Shown piece by piece: positions 53,701 to 62,980 of a stretch of 64,000 nt of DNA. Origin of the DNA: Diogma glabrata (taxonomy: Eukaryota; Arthropoda; Insecta; Diptera; Cylindrotomidae); NCBI GenBank assembly GCA_963693315.1, contig OY856186.1:137088227-137152226 (forward strand), read 5' to 3'. The notes under the pieces were generated by a model. That model saw nothing but the letters and a program-made list of their open reading frames with translations. It was not told the origin of the DNA and did no database searches. How positions within the stretch are numbered: the stretch's first letter is position 1; every line of letters starts with the position of its first letter. Both the position numbers and the translations under genes were made by a program.

Positions 53701-54255
53701 TGTCCTTTCTTCGGAATTCAGAATGTTCACATTCAATTCCCCCAATACATGAGAAATACGTTTATTTATAAATTCTATATTTTCCTTGCTGCTATCATAG
53801 CTCAGTTTATTTTTTTGATTTGGTGTTTCCATAACACCTATTGTAATTAACGAACCGCCAATATCTCTGCTTCCAGATACTTCGTTGATTGCACTCGGCA
53901 CCGTATCAACTACCGCATCGGAATCAGGGCTACTGCCGTTAATAATCGTAAAGTTTTCAAATGGTTCAAGCTTAGGCTTAAAACCCTTTATATTGACATT
54001 GTGTTCGTTAATGTTCATTAAGTTTACCACGATCCTCCGATCCCTAACTTCTACCAAAGAGTTAGCTAAAAATATACCCGGTTGCACTTCCCCTGAGTGC
54101 ACCAAAAAACTTCCAGTTTCGTGGCAATTCAAATAAGCATTAATACAGCTTCTACCTGGGATAGACACCTCATTATCTACCTCCGTATTCATTTTGACAC
54201 CCTTGTCAATTTTTATTAAATACAAACTGTTATCATTCTGAAATCCAACAAAAAA
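50722..54255 (-). CDS. pol: Pol of the mdg1-like element: RT, RNase H, integrase
   Basis: The open frame runs from a first Met at 54288, but if it is entered by the -1 slip at the T TTT TTG site the product continues from the protease frame at about 54255. After a 200-residue spacer come the RT (about 265-445: SPWNSALLVVPKK, LDLASGFHQIEL, LPFGLKTSPTAFQRMM, catalytic IYMDDICVYA), RNase H (about 535-655: LTTDGSGLAIGGVLSQG, STIEKELRAIEW, TDHRPLVYLF) and integrase (about 850-1188: zinc finger HVGVKKMYKKIK..CDKCQ, LDIVGP, KTDQGTEF and NGGLERSHR for the acidic triad, end domain YSGPFEIVEV). The RT is of the 17.6/mdg1/412 gypsy type, different from the other gypsies here. It is fully open. Confidence 0.95.
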   Translation of the reverse strand, partial: FFVGFQNDNSLYLIKIDKGVKMNTEVDNEVSIPGRSCINAYLNCHETGSFLVHSGEVQPGIFLANSLVEVRDRRIVVNLMNINEHNVNIKGFKPKLEPFENFTIINGSSPDSDAVVDTVPSAINEVSGSRDIGGSLITIGVMETPNQKNKLSYDSSKENIEFINKRISHVLGELNVNILNSEERTQVTELCTDYIDLFYCPGDKLTSTDIYKHEIQLNSGTTPIHVKNYRLPYSQRTEINKQVEKLLEEDLIEHSRSPWNSALLVVPKKSTNEEKKWRLVIDYRKLNDVIVGEIYPLPNITKILDQLGNSQYFTTLDLASGFHQIELEEKSREYTAFSTSDAHFHFKRLPFGLKTSPTAFQRMMNIALTGLNGHSCLIYMDDICVYAKNLQEHNLKIRKIFERLRRHNLKLQSNKCVFLRKEVNYLGHLITAGGILPDPAKIEVVKNYPVCRNADEVRRFIAFANYYRRFIKDFGLITKPLNALLKKNVVFNWSIECQEAFEQLKNALCSSEVLAYPDFEKGFILTTDGSGLAIGGVLSQGIIGSDRPIAYASHALNKAELNYSTIEKELRAIEWCIQHFRPYLYGHKFIIVTDHRPLVYLFGMTNPSSRLTRMRIKLAEYDFTVIHKAGKLNTNADALSRIIIPENTLLQFEDLKTLSALSKFEEPETLFNMIAVITRNRAKDLAPKPCSSVGQPGSGHSQPNHYQKLTPFRESRTIPKEGIKLIFKQNLENIQDAKFISNRDKSLLFDKKSNVLWVQISKHRLTSKEVSLYFQNIAQFAETQGFCTLVVNKKDVTNILSLDIAEFKGIIAHTFNNLNKEIILVDWVENITNPLERDKILVDYHNSPIGGHVGVKKMYKKIKLRYNWHNLREDISNFIKKCDKCQYNKSSKHTRCPMKITTTSKQAWEMVALDIVGPLIASETGNKFILTCQDDLTKFVIAVPIPNHEATTTAKAWVENIILVHGIPLKLKTDQGTEFLSNLFKEVCKLLGTKKIMCSAYHPQSNGGLERSHRVMAEYLRMYVERHKEDWDTWLKYYTFSYNSTPHTSTNFSPYYLMYGREPELPSSLNRPPELVYNYDNYAVEIKNKLQEAQQAARDTLISNKVISKNYFDQYINQKTYSVGDKVLLLKPEKSKLDSLYSGPFEIVEVSTNENCTLLINGKRKIIHNNRLKPFFS

Positions 54256-54626
54256 TTCTGGCCTAAAATACCGTCGGCGCAGATACATAGATTATTCATT
54301 ATGTGAAACTCAAAATGTACTCCTAATTCATTTATATAGGGTTTAACCGTACCCAATGTTTTGGTTATGCCACTGGTCACTCCGGACACAGAGCAAATAT
54401 TTCCTTTAAATATAGCGGTTTCTCTTACGAGGACCTCCTCCTTAAGAACACTAATTTCGGCACCAGTGTCTACTAATAAGACTAATGGTCTATGGGAAAC
54501 GTTTAAATGTAAGGTAACTACGTTTGTAGCTTTTGCTATATTTAGTTTTTTAACAATATTAAGAGGTGGATTTAACATACTTATAGACCCTCCGCCGCCA
54601 CCTGCTCGGGGGCCCTGCATTCGTTT
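54216..54626 (-). CDS. pro: Aspartic protease (pro) in its own frame, mdg1-like element
   Basis: The 134-residue frame begins with Met at 54620 but is open from the gag slip site just upstream. It has the retropepsin active site LLVDTGAEISVLKE (about residues 48-61), a flap-like VSGVTSGITKTLG and the closing DGILGQNFLLDF. It is offset by -1 from gag and by +1 from pol, with overlaps at both ends carrying slippery heptamers, so protease would be made as a Gag-Pro product and pol as Gag-Pro-Pol. The last residues (RMITVCI) are used only when the second slip fails. Confidence 0.9.
   Translation of the reverse strand, partial: KRMQGPRAGGGGGSISMLNPPLNIVKKLNIAKATNVVTLHLNVSHRPLVLLVDTGAEISVLKEEVLVRETAIFKGNICSVSGVTSGITKTLGTVKPYINELGVHFEFHIMNNLCICADGILGQNFLLDFRMITVCI
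54249..54255 (-). other. Slippery site 2 (pro to pol), T TTT TTG
   Basis: On the minus strand the pro frame reads CAG AAT TTT TTG. The heptamer T TTT TTG fits X XXY YYZ in the correct phase, and a -1 slip continues directly into the pol frame, which is open here (GAA TTT TTT GTT GGA). The pro stop lies about 30 bases beyond, at 54216-54218. Confidence 0.75.
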
Positions 54627-55867
54627 CCCTGTTCCTCTAGTACATTAACAGTTTTTCTATTAGAATTTGGTACTGGGTTATTATTACCATTATTACGTTC
54701 CTCCCGTCTAAAATTTTGTGTATTTCCTGTAAATGAAGGACTAGTAGCAGTGGAGTTATTAGGATAAACCCTTTTATTACAATTTTTACTGATGTGTCCA
54801 TCCTGGCCACACGTGAAGCAATTAACAATTCCGGTAGGTTTTGAGTGAGAAGAGCGATTTCGATTACCCTGGGAATAAGTTCTATTAGGATTTGCGTACC
54901 CAGATTGTTGCCTATTATTATCTGTAAATCGCCGGTTATTTGAAAAATTATTATTATTATTATTATTATTATTCCCTGGTCGAATTGGGACAGCGCTTCG
55001 TTGAGATCGATCCTGTTGACCGTTATGAGTACCTTGTCGACCAGCGTTGTTCATTAGGTTCCCATTTTGAAGTTGAAAACAGTTTTGCAGTTGATGTCCT
55101 TTCCTTCCACAAGCTGAGCAAAATCTTTCAAACCTAGATACGCTTTCGCTATTAAGAAGACCAATTTCTTTCTTTACGAATACTCCCGACTGTAAGGATA
55201 AGGACTGTTGTTCTTCGTCTACTGCGGCCGCGATTGCTTCCTTCAGCGTTTTAAATCTTCCAGTTTTAATGTACAGACGCAGAGGTTCTCTTAGTCCCTC
55301 CGTAAACACTTTTAATGCAGTTTTTTCATTTATAGATTCAATGACTGCTTTAAATTCTTCACCCTGAATTGAGGTCATTGTGGTATTCAGTTCCGCCACT
55401 AAGTATTGAACCGTTTCCGAGAACTCTTTTATTGAACGATTATTTTGTTTAAGTCGGAACAGCTCCATTTGGATGTGCTCCGCTGGACGAGTTGGTTTAC
55501 AAATTTTTCTCAACTCTAGGCCTAAGGCTCCTATGTCAGCAAAAGTTTTGTTCCTGATCTGTTCTGCCACCGAACCAGTTATTTTAATTACCTTAACAAA
55601 GTTTAGGCAATCTGTTCGTTGAGGCGCTGGCGTCATGTCATAGAGATATTTAGCACACCCCAAGAAATGTTCTAGATCTTTTGGATTTCCGGTGAACATT
55701 GGGATTACCGAAGAGGCCAACTTTACGTCAAAAACCATGTTGAAGCTGTCCTCGAAACCTAAAAAGGGTGGAGAAGTAGGTGAAATAAAATCTTCCGAGA
55801 GGGTAGTTTCGTTAAATTGATTTGCGTCCCAATCTGTGTTCAATGCTGTGGGCTTATCACTTGACAT
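54581..55867 (-). CDS. gag: Gag of the mdg1-like element
   Basis: 428 residues starting MSSDKPTALNTDW. The capsid-like region (about residues 45-225) includes PMFTGNPKDLEHFLGCAKYL and MELFRLKQNNRSIKEFSETV, typical of retrotransposon capsid. It is followed by two CCHC knuckles, CSACGRKGHQLQNC (about 247-260) and CFTCGQDGHISKNC (about 352-365), separated by an Asn/Arg/Gln-rich linker with an Asn run encoded by a (TTA)n stretch at 54946-54974. These bind element RNA. Its stop overlaps pro. The frame is open, so the product should be made. Confidence 0.93.
   Translation of the reverse strand: MSSDKPTALNTDWDANQFNETTLSEDFISPTSPPFLGFEDSFNMVFDVKLASSVIPMFTGNPKDLEHFLGCAKYLYDMTPAPQRTDCLNFVKVIKITGSVAEQIRNKTFADIGALGLELRKICKPTRPAEHIQMELFRLKQNNRSIKEFSETVQYLVAELNTTMTSIQGEEFKAVIESINEKTALKVFTEGLREPLRLYIKTGRFKTLKEAIAAAVDEEQQSLSLQSGVFVKKEIGLLNSESVSRFERFCSACGRKGHQLQNCFQLQNGNLMNNAGRQGTHNGQQDRSQRSAVPIRPGNNNNNNNNNFSNNRRFTDNNRQQSGYANPNRTYSQGNRNRSSHSKPTGIVNCFTCGQDGHISKNCNKRVYPNNSTATSPSFTGNTQNFRREERNNGNNNPVPNSNRKTVNVLEEQGNECRAPEQVAAEGL
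54623..54629 (-). other. Slippery site 1 (gag to pro), G GGA AAC
   Basis: On the minus strand gag reads CAG GGA AAC GAA. G GGA AAC in this phase is a classical retroviral -1 frameshift heptamer (used, for example, by lentiviruses such as FIV). A -1 slip enters the protease frame (CGA ATG CAG GGC). The gag stop is about 40 bases further on, leaving a short GC-rich overlap (54581-54620) that could fold. Confidence 0.8.
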
Positions 55868-56275
55868 ATAAATCTAACTATTACAGTGGAGATGGTACCT
55901 AACAGCTCCTTGAGTGTTTGCAGTAGTGAAACGTTACAAGCCACTTAGAACAATATGGAAGAAACTACACGTTATAAGCCTCTTAGAACAATATTAGTGT
56001 CGCTCGTGCGAGTAGCCCCGTTGGCTGTTAAACTATTGGTCAACGATTTTATAAAAGAGAATGAATTTATTTAATCTAAAACAGAGGTGAATTTAATTAA
56101 AGATTTATGCAATTCTCAAGCCCAATCTGTACAGCTGACTAGCAGTAGTTTGAATTAAGAGTTTACCAATTGATTTTAAATTTGCTCCGTCCCAGATTTT
56201 ATCCCGTTATAATTGGATTGTAATAAACGTTTGAAACCCACATGGAAACCGTTGTATATAAATTAAATGAAGAAC

Positions 56276-57480
56276 GAATTTGAAGGTTAAGCCTAAGTGA
56301 GCCAAATTCCAATTGAAGCTAATTAAATCCTTCAGCTAAAGTTATTAAGAAATGAATCCCCTTGGATTCTAAAGTTACAAAAGACAACTTATACGATTAT
56401 TACCTACAGTAGCACAGTATTTCTTAATTAGAATTGAGGAAAATAGAATAAGGAAAAGAATCAATTTAGTTGACCTCCATTAAGGTCTACAATTTTCCGT
56501 TAAATTGTTTAAGAAAATCAAACAAACCAAAAATATTTCAATCAATAACCGTAATTTTTCAAAAGTAGTAAAAAGATTTTTATTTAATAGAAGCTTATCA
56601 AAAGTATCGACCAATTTAGTTGACTTCCATAAAGGTCAACAATTTTCCGTTAAATCGTTTAAGAAAATCAAACAAACCAAAAATGTTTCAATCAACAACC
56701 GTGATTTTTTTTCCAAAAGTAGTTAAAACCTTTTTTTATTTATTTATTTATTTTTATATTTATTTATTTATTTTACGAATTTGAAGGTTAAACCGGTTCA
56801 GACCCAAAATATGGCTTTTCCGATGAAAAGGGTATTTTAAAAGTGAGCCAAATTCCAATTGAAGCTAATTAAATCCTTCAGCTAAAGTTATTAAGAAATG
56901 AATCCCCTTGGATTCTAAAGTTACAAAAGACAACTTATACGATTATTACCTACAGTAGCACAGTATTTCTTAATTAGAATTGAGGAAAATAGAATAAGGA
57001 AAAGAATCAATTTAGTTGACCTCCATTAAGGTCTACAATTTTCCGTTAAATTGTTTAAGAAAATCAAACAAACCAAAAATATTTCAATCAATAACCGTAA
57101 TTTTTCAAAAGTAGTAAAAAGATTTTTATTTAATAGAGGCTTATCAAAAGTTTCGACCAATTTAGTTGACTTCCATAAAGGTCAACAATTTTCCGTTAAA
57201 TCGTTTAAGAAAATCAAACAAACCAAAAATGTTTCAATCAACAACCGTGATTTTTTTCCAAAAGTAGTTAAAACCTTTTTTTATTTATTTATTTATTTTT
57301 ATATTTATTTATTTATTTTACGAATTTGAAGGTTAAACCGGTTCAGACCCAAAATATGGCTTTTCCGATGAAAAGGGTATTTTAAAAGTGAGCCAAATTC
57401 CAATTGAAGCTAATTAAATCCTTCAGCTAAAGTTATTAAGAAATGAATCCCCTTGGATTCTTAAGTTACAAAAGACAACT
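56276..57480 (-). repeat. About 545-bp tandem duplication in the leader
   Basis: Units begin with acgaatttgaaggttaa at about 56275, 56775 and 57319. The first unit lacks some 45 bases around aaccggttcagacccaaaat present in the others, and the third is partial. Each unit also has an internal approximate duplication (agttgacttccataaaggtc, aaaatcaaacaaaccaaaaa). Confidence 0.88.
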
Positions 57481-57719
57481 TATACGATTATTAACTACAG
57501 TAGCGCAGCATTCTTATAGAAAAATTAAGAGATAAAAAGCTTGAGTTACCAAATACAACCTGTACGGTTGTTTTACGTAATGCAGAATTCTAAATAGAAT
57601 TGAGGAAGATAGAAAAAGAAAAAGAATCAACAATTCAGTCAATTCCATCAATTTTCCACAAAAATCAAAAGTTAAAAGTTTAATCAGTTTCTTCTATTTT
57701 CACAAGAGCTTAAAAATCT

Positions 57720-58745
57720 TCTATAACTCGTACACAAATTTAAGTTTAGTTATTTAAATTTCCAATTGCATTATCGATTCCGAAGGTAAAAAGTAATCAA
57801 TTAATTAGTAAAAGGTTCTATTAATTAAATTGAACAATAATTATTTTATAGATTTTTATCTATTCAAGAAAAATTTAATCAATTCCAACAATTTCTACAA
57901 AGTTAAATTTTATTTAAATTGTCGAAAACTTTAACAAACAAAACTTTTCATAGTGATTTATCTTTTCAAAAACAAAAATTTTTATCCACAAGAATTAAAA
58001 GTTTTCTATAAATTAAATTTATTTATTCAAATTTCTAATTGAATCATTGATTCCAAAGGTAAAAGTAATTAATTAGTTAAAAAAGGTTGTGTTAATTGAA
58101 ATGAACAATAGTTATTTTATAGATATTTATCTATTCACGAAAAATTCAATCACTTCCAACAATTTCTACAAAGTTAAATTTTCATTAAAATTGTCAAAAA
58201 CTTTAAACAAACAAAACTTTTCATAGTGATTTATCTATTCAAAAACAAAGATTTTAAATTTTTATCCACAAGAATTAAAAGTTTTCTATAAATTAAATTT
58301 ATTTATTCAAATTTCTAATTGAATCATTGATTCCAAAGGTAAAAGTAATTAATTAGTTAAAAAAGGTTGTGTTAATTGAAATGAACAACAGTTATTTTAT
58401 AGATATTTATCTATTCACGAAAAATTCAATCACTTCCAACAATTTCTACAAAGTTAAATTTTCATTAAAATTGTCAAAAACTTTAAACAAACAAAACTTT
58501 TCATAGTGATTTATCTATTCAAAACAAAGATTTTAAATTTTTATCCACAAGAATTAAAAGTTTTCTATAAATTAAATTTATTTATTTAAATTTCTAATTG
58601 AATCATTGATTCCAAAGGTAAAAGTAATTAATTAGTTAAAAAAAGGTTGTGTTAATTGAAATGAACAATAGTTATTTTATAGATATTTATCTATTCACGA
58701 AAAATTCAATCACTTCCAACAATTTCTATAAAGTTAATTTTATTC
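57720..58745 (-). repeat. 280-bp tandem repeat in the leader
   Basis: The phrase gttttctataaattaaattt recurs at about 58001, 58281 and 58560. Related but diverged sequence precedes the first unit from about 57720. The unit also contains ttccaaaggtaaaagtaatt and attcacgaaaaattcaatc. Confidence 0.88.
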
Positions 58746-60025
58746 TAATAAGCAAAATTTTATTTCATAGAAATTTATCAAAAATTCAATCTTTTTCTTC
58801 TGAATCGTAACACCAGGAATTAACTATTTGTTAATTTATTCCAATAAGCAAAATTTTATTTTAAGAAATTTTTAAAAAAATTCAATCTATTTCATCTGAA
58901 TCGTAACACCAAAATTAACTATTTGTTAATTTATTCCAATAAGCAAAATTTTATTATAAGAAATTTTAAAAAAAATTCAATCTATTTCATCTGAATCGTA
59001 ACACCAAAATTAACTATTTGTTAATTTTATTCCAATAAGTAAAATTTTATTTTCGCAGAAACTTATTAAAAATTCAATCGATTTTATCTGAACAGTAGCA
59101 GTTTTAAAATTAGCTATTTATTAATTTATTCCGATAAGTAAAATTTATTTCATAGAAATTTATCTAAAATTCAATCGATTTTATCCGGACAGTAACACAA
59201 TTTTAAAATTAGCTATTCATTAATTTATTCCAATATGTAAAATTTATTTTATAGAAATTTATCAAAAATTTAATCGATTTTATCCGAACAGTAACACAAT
59301 TTTAAAATTAACTTTTTATTAGTTTATTCCGATATGTAAAATTTATTTCCTAGAAATTACCAAAAATTCAATCGATTTTATCCGTACAGCAACACAATTT
59401 TTAAAATTAGCTATTTGTTAATCCAATAAGTAAAAATTTTCATAGCAATTTATCAAAATTCAATCGATTTTATCCGAACAGTAACACAATTTTAAAATTA
59501 GCTATTTATCAATATATTCCACTAAGTAAAAACTTTATTTCATAGAAATTCATCAAAAATTTAATCGATTTTATCCGAACAGTAACACAATTTTAAAATT
59601 AGCTATTTATTAATTTATTCCGATAGGTAAAATTTATTTCATAGAAATTTATCTAAAATTCAATCGATTTTATCCGGACACTAACACAATTTTAAAATTA
59701 GCTATTCATTAATTTATTCCAATATGTAAAATTTATTTTATAGAAATTTATCAAAAATTTAATCGATTTTATCCGAACAGTAACACAATTCTAAAATTAA
59801 CTTTTTATTAGTTTATTCCGATATGTAAAATTTATTTCCTAGAAATTACCAAAAATTCAATCGATTTTATCCGTACAGCAACACAATTTTTAAAATTAGC
59901 TATTTATTAATCTATTCCAATAAGTAAAAATTTTCATAGAAATTTATCAAAATTCAATCGATTTTATCCGAACAGTAACACAATTTTAAAATTAGCTATT
60001 TATTAATTTATTCCGATATGCAAAA
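58735..60025 (-). repeat. 95-100-bp tandem repeat in the leader
   Basis: About thirteen units marked by ttccaataagcaaaatttta and variants, cagaaatttatcaaaaattc-like sequence, aatcgattttatccgaacag and taacacaattttaaaattag. Spacing is about 95 in the first units and about 99 later. A higher-order period is suggested because 59130-59430 resembles 59620-59920. Confidence 0.88.
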
Positions 60026-60164
60026 ATTTTTTTTTTTTTGGTGGAGTCGAAAATAATTAAAAGGTTCTATTCGTTTAAAGTAACAAATTAAAATCAACTC
60101 ACCCACGGAATTAACAGCTTTTTCTGTAACCGGCTGTTTCCAACTTGCAAAAAAAAATCTCGTT

Positions 60165-60410
60165 GACTTTTCAGAGTTCCAAATTGTAGTTAAATTGAGC
60201 TGAGTTTCCAGAATTCCCGGATTTCGTTGATTGTTCAAAGTTCCAAATTGTAGTTAAATTGAGCTGAGTTTCCAGAATTCCCGGATTTCGTTGATTTTTC
60301 AAAGTTCCAAATTGTGGTTAAATTGAGCTGAGTTTCCAGAACTCCCGGATTTCGTTGATTTTTCAAAGTTCCAAATTGTGGTTAAATTGAGCTGAGTTTC
60401 CAGAACTTTA
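60165..60410 (-). repeat. 64-bp tandem repeat next to the primer site
   Basis: Four copies with the phrase ttaaattgagctgagtttcc at a spacing of 64 bases, each with ttccaaattgt upstream and cccggatttcgttga downstream. The last copy ends about 50 bases from the primer binding site. Confidence 0.9.
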
Positions 60411-60459
60411 GTGAGTTGTTGTGTGGTATACTGATGTTAATGGCTTTGTAGCTCTGTCC

Positions 60460-60477
60460 CTCCTGGCAAGGTCGCCA
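60460..60477 (-). other. Primer binding site, tRNA-Arg-like
   Basis: On the minus strand, four bases after the LTR end (…CACAACA tatt), the sequence tggcgaccttgccaggag resembles the tRNA-Arg complement used by mdg1/412-type gypsies (TGGCGACC…). Its position at the inner edge of the right LTR confirms that the right LTR is the 5' LTR. Confidence 0.75.
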
Positions 60478-60481
60478 AATA

Positions 60482-61504
60482 TGTTGTGCCCCAGTTTACA
60501 GCGAGTTTCCGTACAGTTTCTTTTATGATTTGTATTTTTAAAGAATTTCACAATTTATAAATTAGTATTTAAAAGGTTAAATAATAACACCAATTGTTTA
60601 TTTTATTTTTCACAACAGTTTTATTTAAAACTTTATTCGCCAAGAATGATAATTATTATTATTTATTTAATTAAAACTTTATTCACCAAGAATAATAATT
60701 TTCTTATTATTTATTTAATTAAAACCTTATTCACCAAGAATAATAATTTTCTTAAAGTTATGTTTTATTAACTTAGAAATTTTTGGAGCTAACTGCTCAC
60801 TACGGTACCACACAACAACTGCCTTTTGATTCGTTTCTAACGAATCTCCACAACTTGGTGTACGTGATAAAAAACGCTGTTTGGCATTTTTGTGAAACGT
60901 TAAACAAAATGAAAAATAAGAACTTGCGTTCTTATTTTATTTCATAAGAAAAATTATTTTTTCTATGCGAAAAGCAAACTCACTAGTGTAAAAAAATAAC
61001 AAATTATAGTTGCTATGGTTTTTCATATAATTTTACAAAGTATTTTAAACAACGTAACCATGAAAAATAGAATATGAATTTTGAATGTTTTGTTTTGTCG
61101 ATTTAGAACTTTATAATTTATAGTAAATATCGATTATATATTACTATCATAGAAAAAATTGCATTTCCTACGCGAGATAAAAACGTTTTTCGTTCGTAAA
61201 CATGTCTCACTCGACGCTGGCGCGTCTCGTGAACAAATGTTTACTCACGAAAAAAACAATGTTTTCATCTCTTGTAGGAAAATATACTATTATAAAAATT
61301 TTGTTTACTAATTAATTTTTTAACGACGATATTTTAAATCGTGAAATAAGATATTGAATATAATAATGCTTAACGCGAACGTACACTGGATACGTAAAGT
61401 ACACTGGTTAAGTGATTTGAAAAGTTAAGTGATTCGAAAAGTTAAGTGAATTGAAAAGTTGACTAATAAGTTGACTAAACTGAAAGGGTGGGCTGGTCAC
61501 CACA
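60482..61504 (-). repeat. 5' LTR of the mdg1-like element
   Basis: Matches the 3' LTR (37353-38041) along its length but has an extra segment of about 330 bases at about 60960-61289. Ends on the minus strand are TGTGGTG and CACAACA. The target duplication ctgt follows at 61505-61508. Confidence 0.92.
60960..61289. mobile_element. About 330-bp palindrome-bearing insertion in the 5' LTR
   Basis: The segment is absent from the sister LTR, where attatttt is directly followed by ataaaaattttg. Its right half folds back on itself: tttcctacgcgagataaaaa (about 61167) pairs with ttttcatctcttgtaggaaa (about 61262) read on the other strand, around a central gcgtctcgtgaac. It is non-coding and MITE-like. 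The alternative is a deletion from the 3' LTR. Confidence 0.6.
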
Positions 61505-62319
61505 CTGTTATTCCAGAAAACATAAAAAAAATCCACAAATTGGTTATGAACGATCGCAAATTGAAGGTGCACGAAATAGCTGACATTGTAAAGGTAGCAG
61601 ATGGTAGTGTTTTTACCATTTTACATGAACATTTGGGTATGCGAAAGCTCTGTGCAAATTGGGTGCCGCGTGAGCTCACAGTCGACCAAAAACAACAACG
61701 AATCGATGCTTCAGAGGAGTCTTTGGCACTGTTAAACCGCAATAAAAGGGAATTCTATCGTAGATATGTGACAATGGATGAGACATGGCTTCACAATTAC
61801 ACACCAGAATCCAAAAGACAGTCAGCTGAGTGGACAGCAGTCGACGAACCGAATCCAAAGCGAGCAAAGACGCAACAGTCGGCCGGTAAGGTGATGGCGT
61901 CTGTATTTTGGGATACGAACGGAATAATATTCATCGACTATCTCCAAAAAGGAACCACCATCAACAGCGAGTATTACTGTGAACTTTTGGATCGATTGAA
62001 AAAGAAAAAAGTGTTGTTTCACCAAGATAATGCACCGTGTCACAGATCGATGAAAACGATGGCAAAATTGAATGAATTGGGCTTTGAATTGCTTACCCAC
62101 CCACCATATTCTCCAGATTTATCCCCCAGCGACTTTTTCCTGTTTTCAGATCTCAAGAGAATGCCTGCTGGAAAGAAATTTAAGTCCAATGATGAAGTAA
62201 TCGCTGAAAATGAGGCCTATTTTGACGAGAAAGAGAAATCGTACTATAAAAGTGGTATAGAAAAGTTGGAAAATCGCTATACTCGTTGTATCGCCCTCGA
62301 AGGCAACTATGTTGAATAA
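61505..62319 (+). pseudogene. mariner transposase, 3' part with D,D34D core
   Basis: Family landmarks are IPENIKKIHKLVMNDRK, WVPRELTVDQ, the first catalytic Asp in TMDETW, the second in HQDNAPCH and the third in PYSPDLSPSDFFLF. Exactly 34 residues separate the second and third, the mariner D,D34D spacing. The stretch LLDRLKKKKVLFHQD is about a dozen residues shorter than usual for the family, so there is a small in-frame deletion just before the second Asp. The frame appears to begin at a Met at 61459, but that Met belongs to the inserted LTR; the true start is at 37151. Confidence 0.92.
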
Positions 62320-62385
62320 AAAAATCGAGTTTTGTCAAAATGTTGTTTTTTTCTTACTTATCCTACGGACTTATTGAACGACCTG

Positions 62386-62980
<595 letters not shown>

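Larger units (their letters stand above)
55868..60459 (-). other. Leader of the mdg1-like element, filled with tandem repeats
   Basis: 4.6 kb between the primer site and gag. No ORF is convincing; the frames at 56505-56726 and 57051-57329 are repeats of each other within the tandem units. The leader holds four tandem-repeat families, listed separately, and AT-rich spacers. Its length is far beyond what is usual for this group. Confidence 0.75.
37353..61504 (-). mobile_element. mdg1-like gypsy LTR retrotransposon, nested in mariner
   Basis: The element lies on the minus strand between ctgt target duplications (37349-37352 and 61505-61508) in the mariner transposase. It has LTRs at 60482-61504 (5') and 37353-38041 (3') with TG...CA ends (TGTGGTGACC ... 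GCACAACA), a tRNA-Arg-like primer site, a G-rich purine tract, open gag, pro and pol frames and a small membrane ORF. It is interrupted at 38794 by the gypsy 38795-50112. Without that insertion it is about 12.8 kb, long for this group because of its 4.6-kb repeat-filled leader. Confidence 0.92.

Noticed and set aside
56505..57329. Pair of similar small frames (MFKKIKQTKNISINNRN)
   Set aside because: They are two copies of a tandem repeat in the leader of the mdg1-like element, in AT-rich DNA. The similarity reflects duplication, not coding constraint.
61459..61504. Apparent N-terminus (MTNKLTKLKGWAGHH) of the mariner transposase
   Set aside because: These residues are encoded by the inserted LTR. 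The true 5' part of the transposase lies at 37151-37352.
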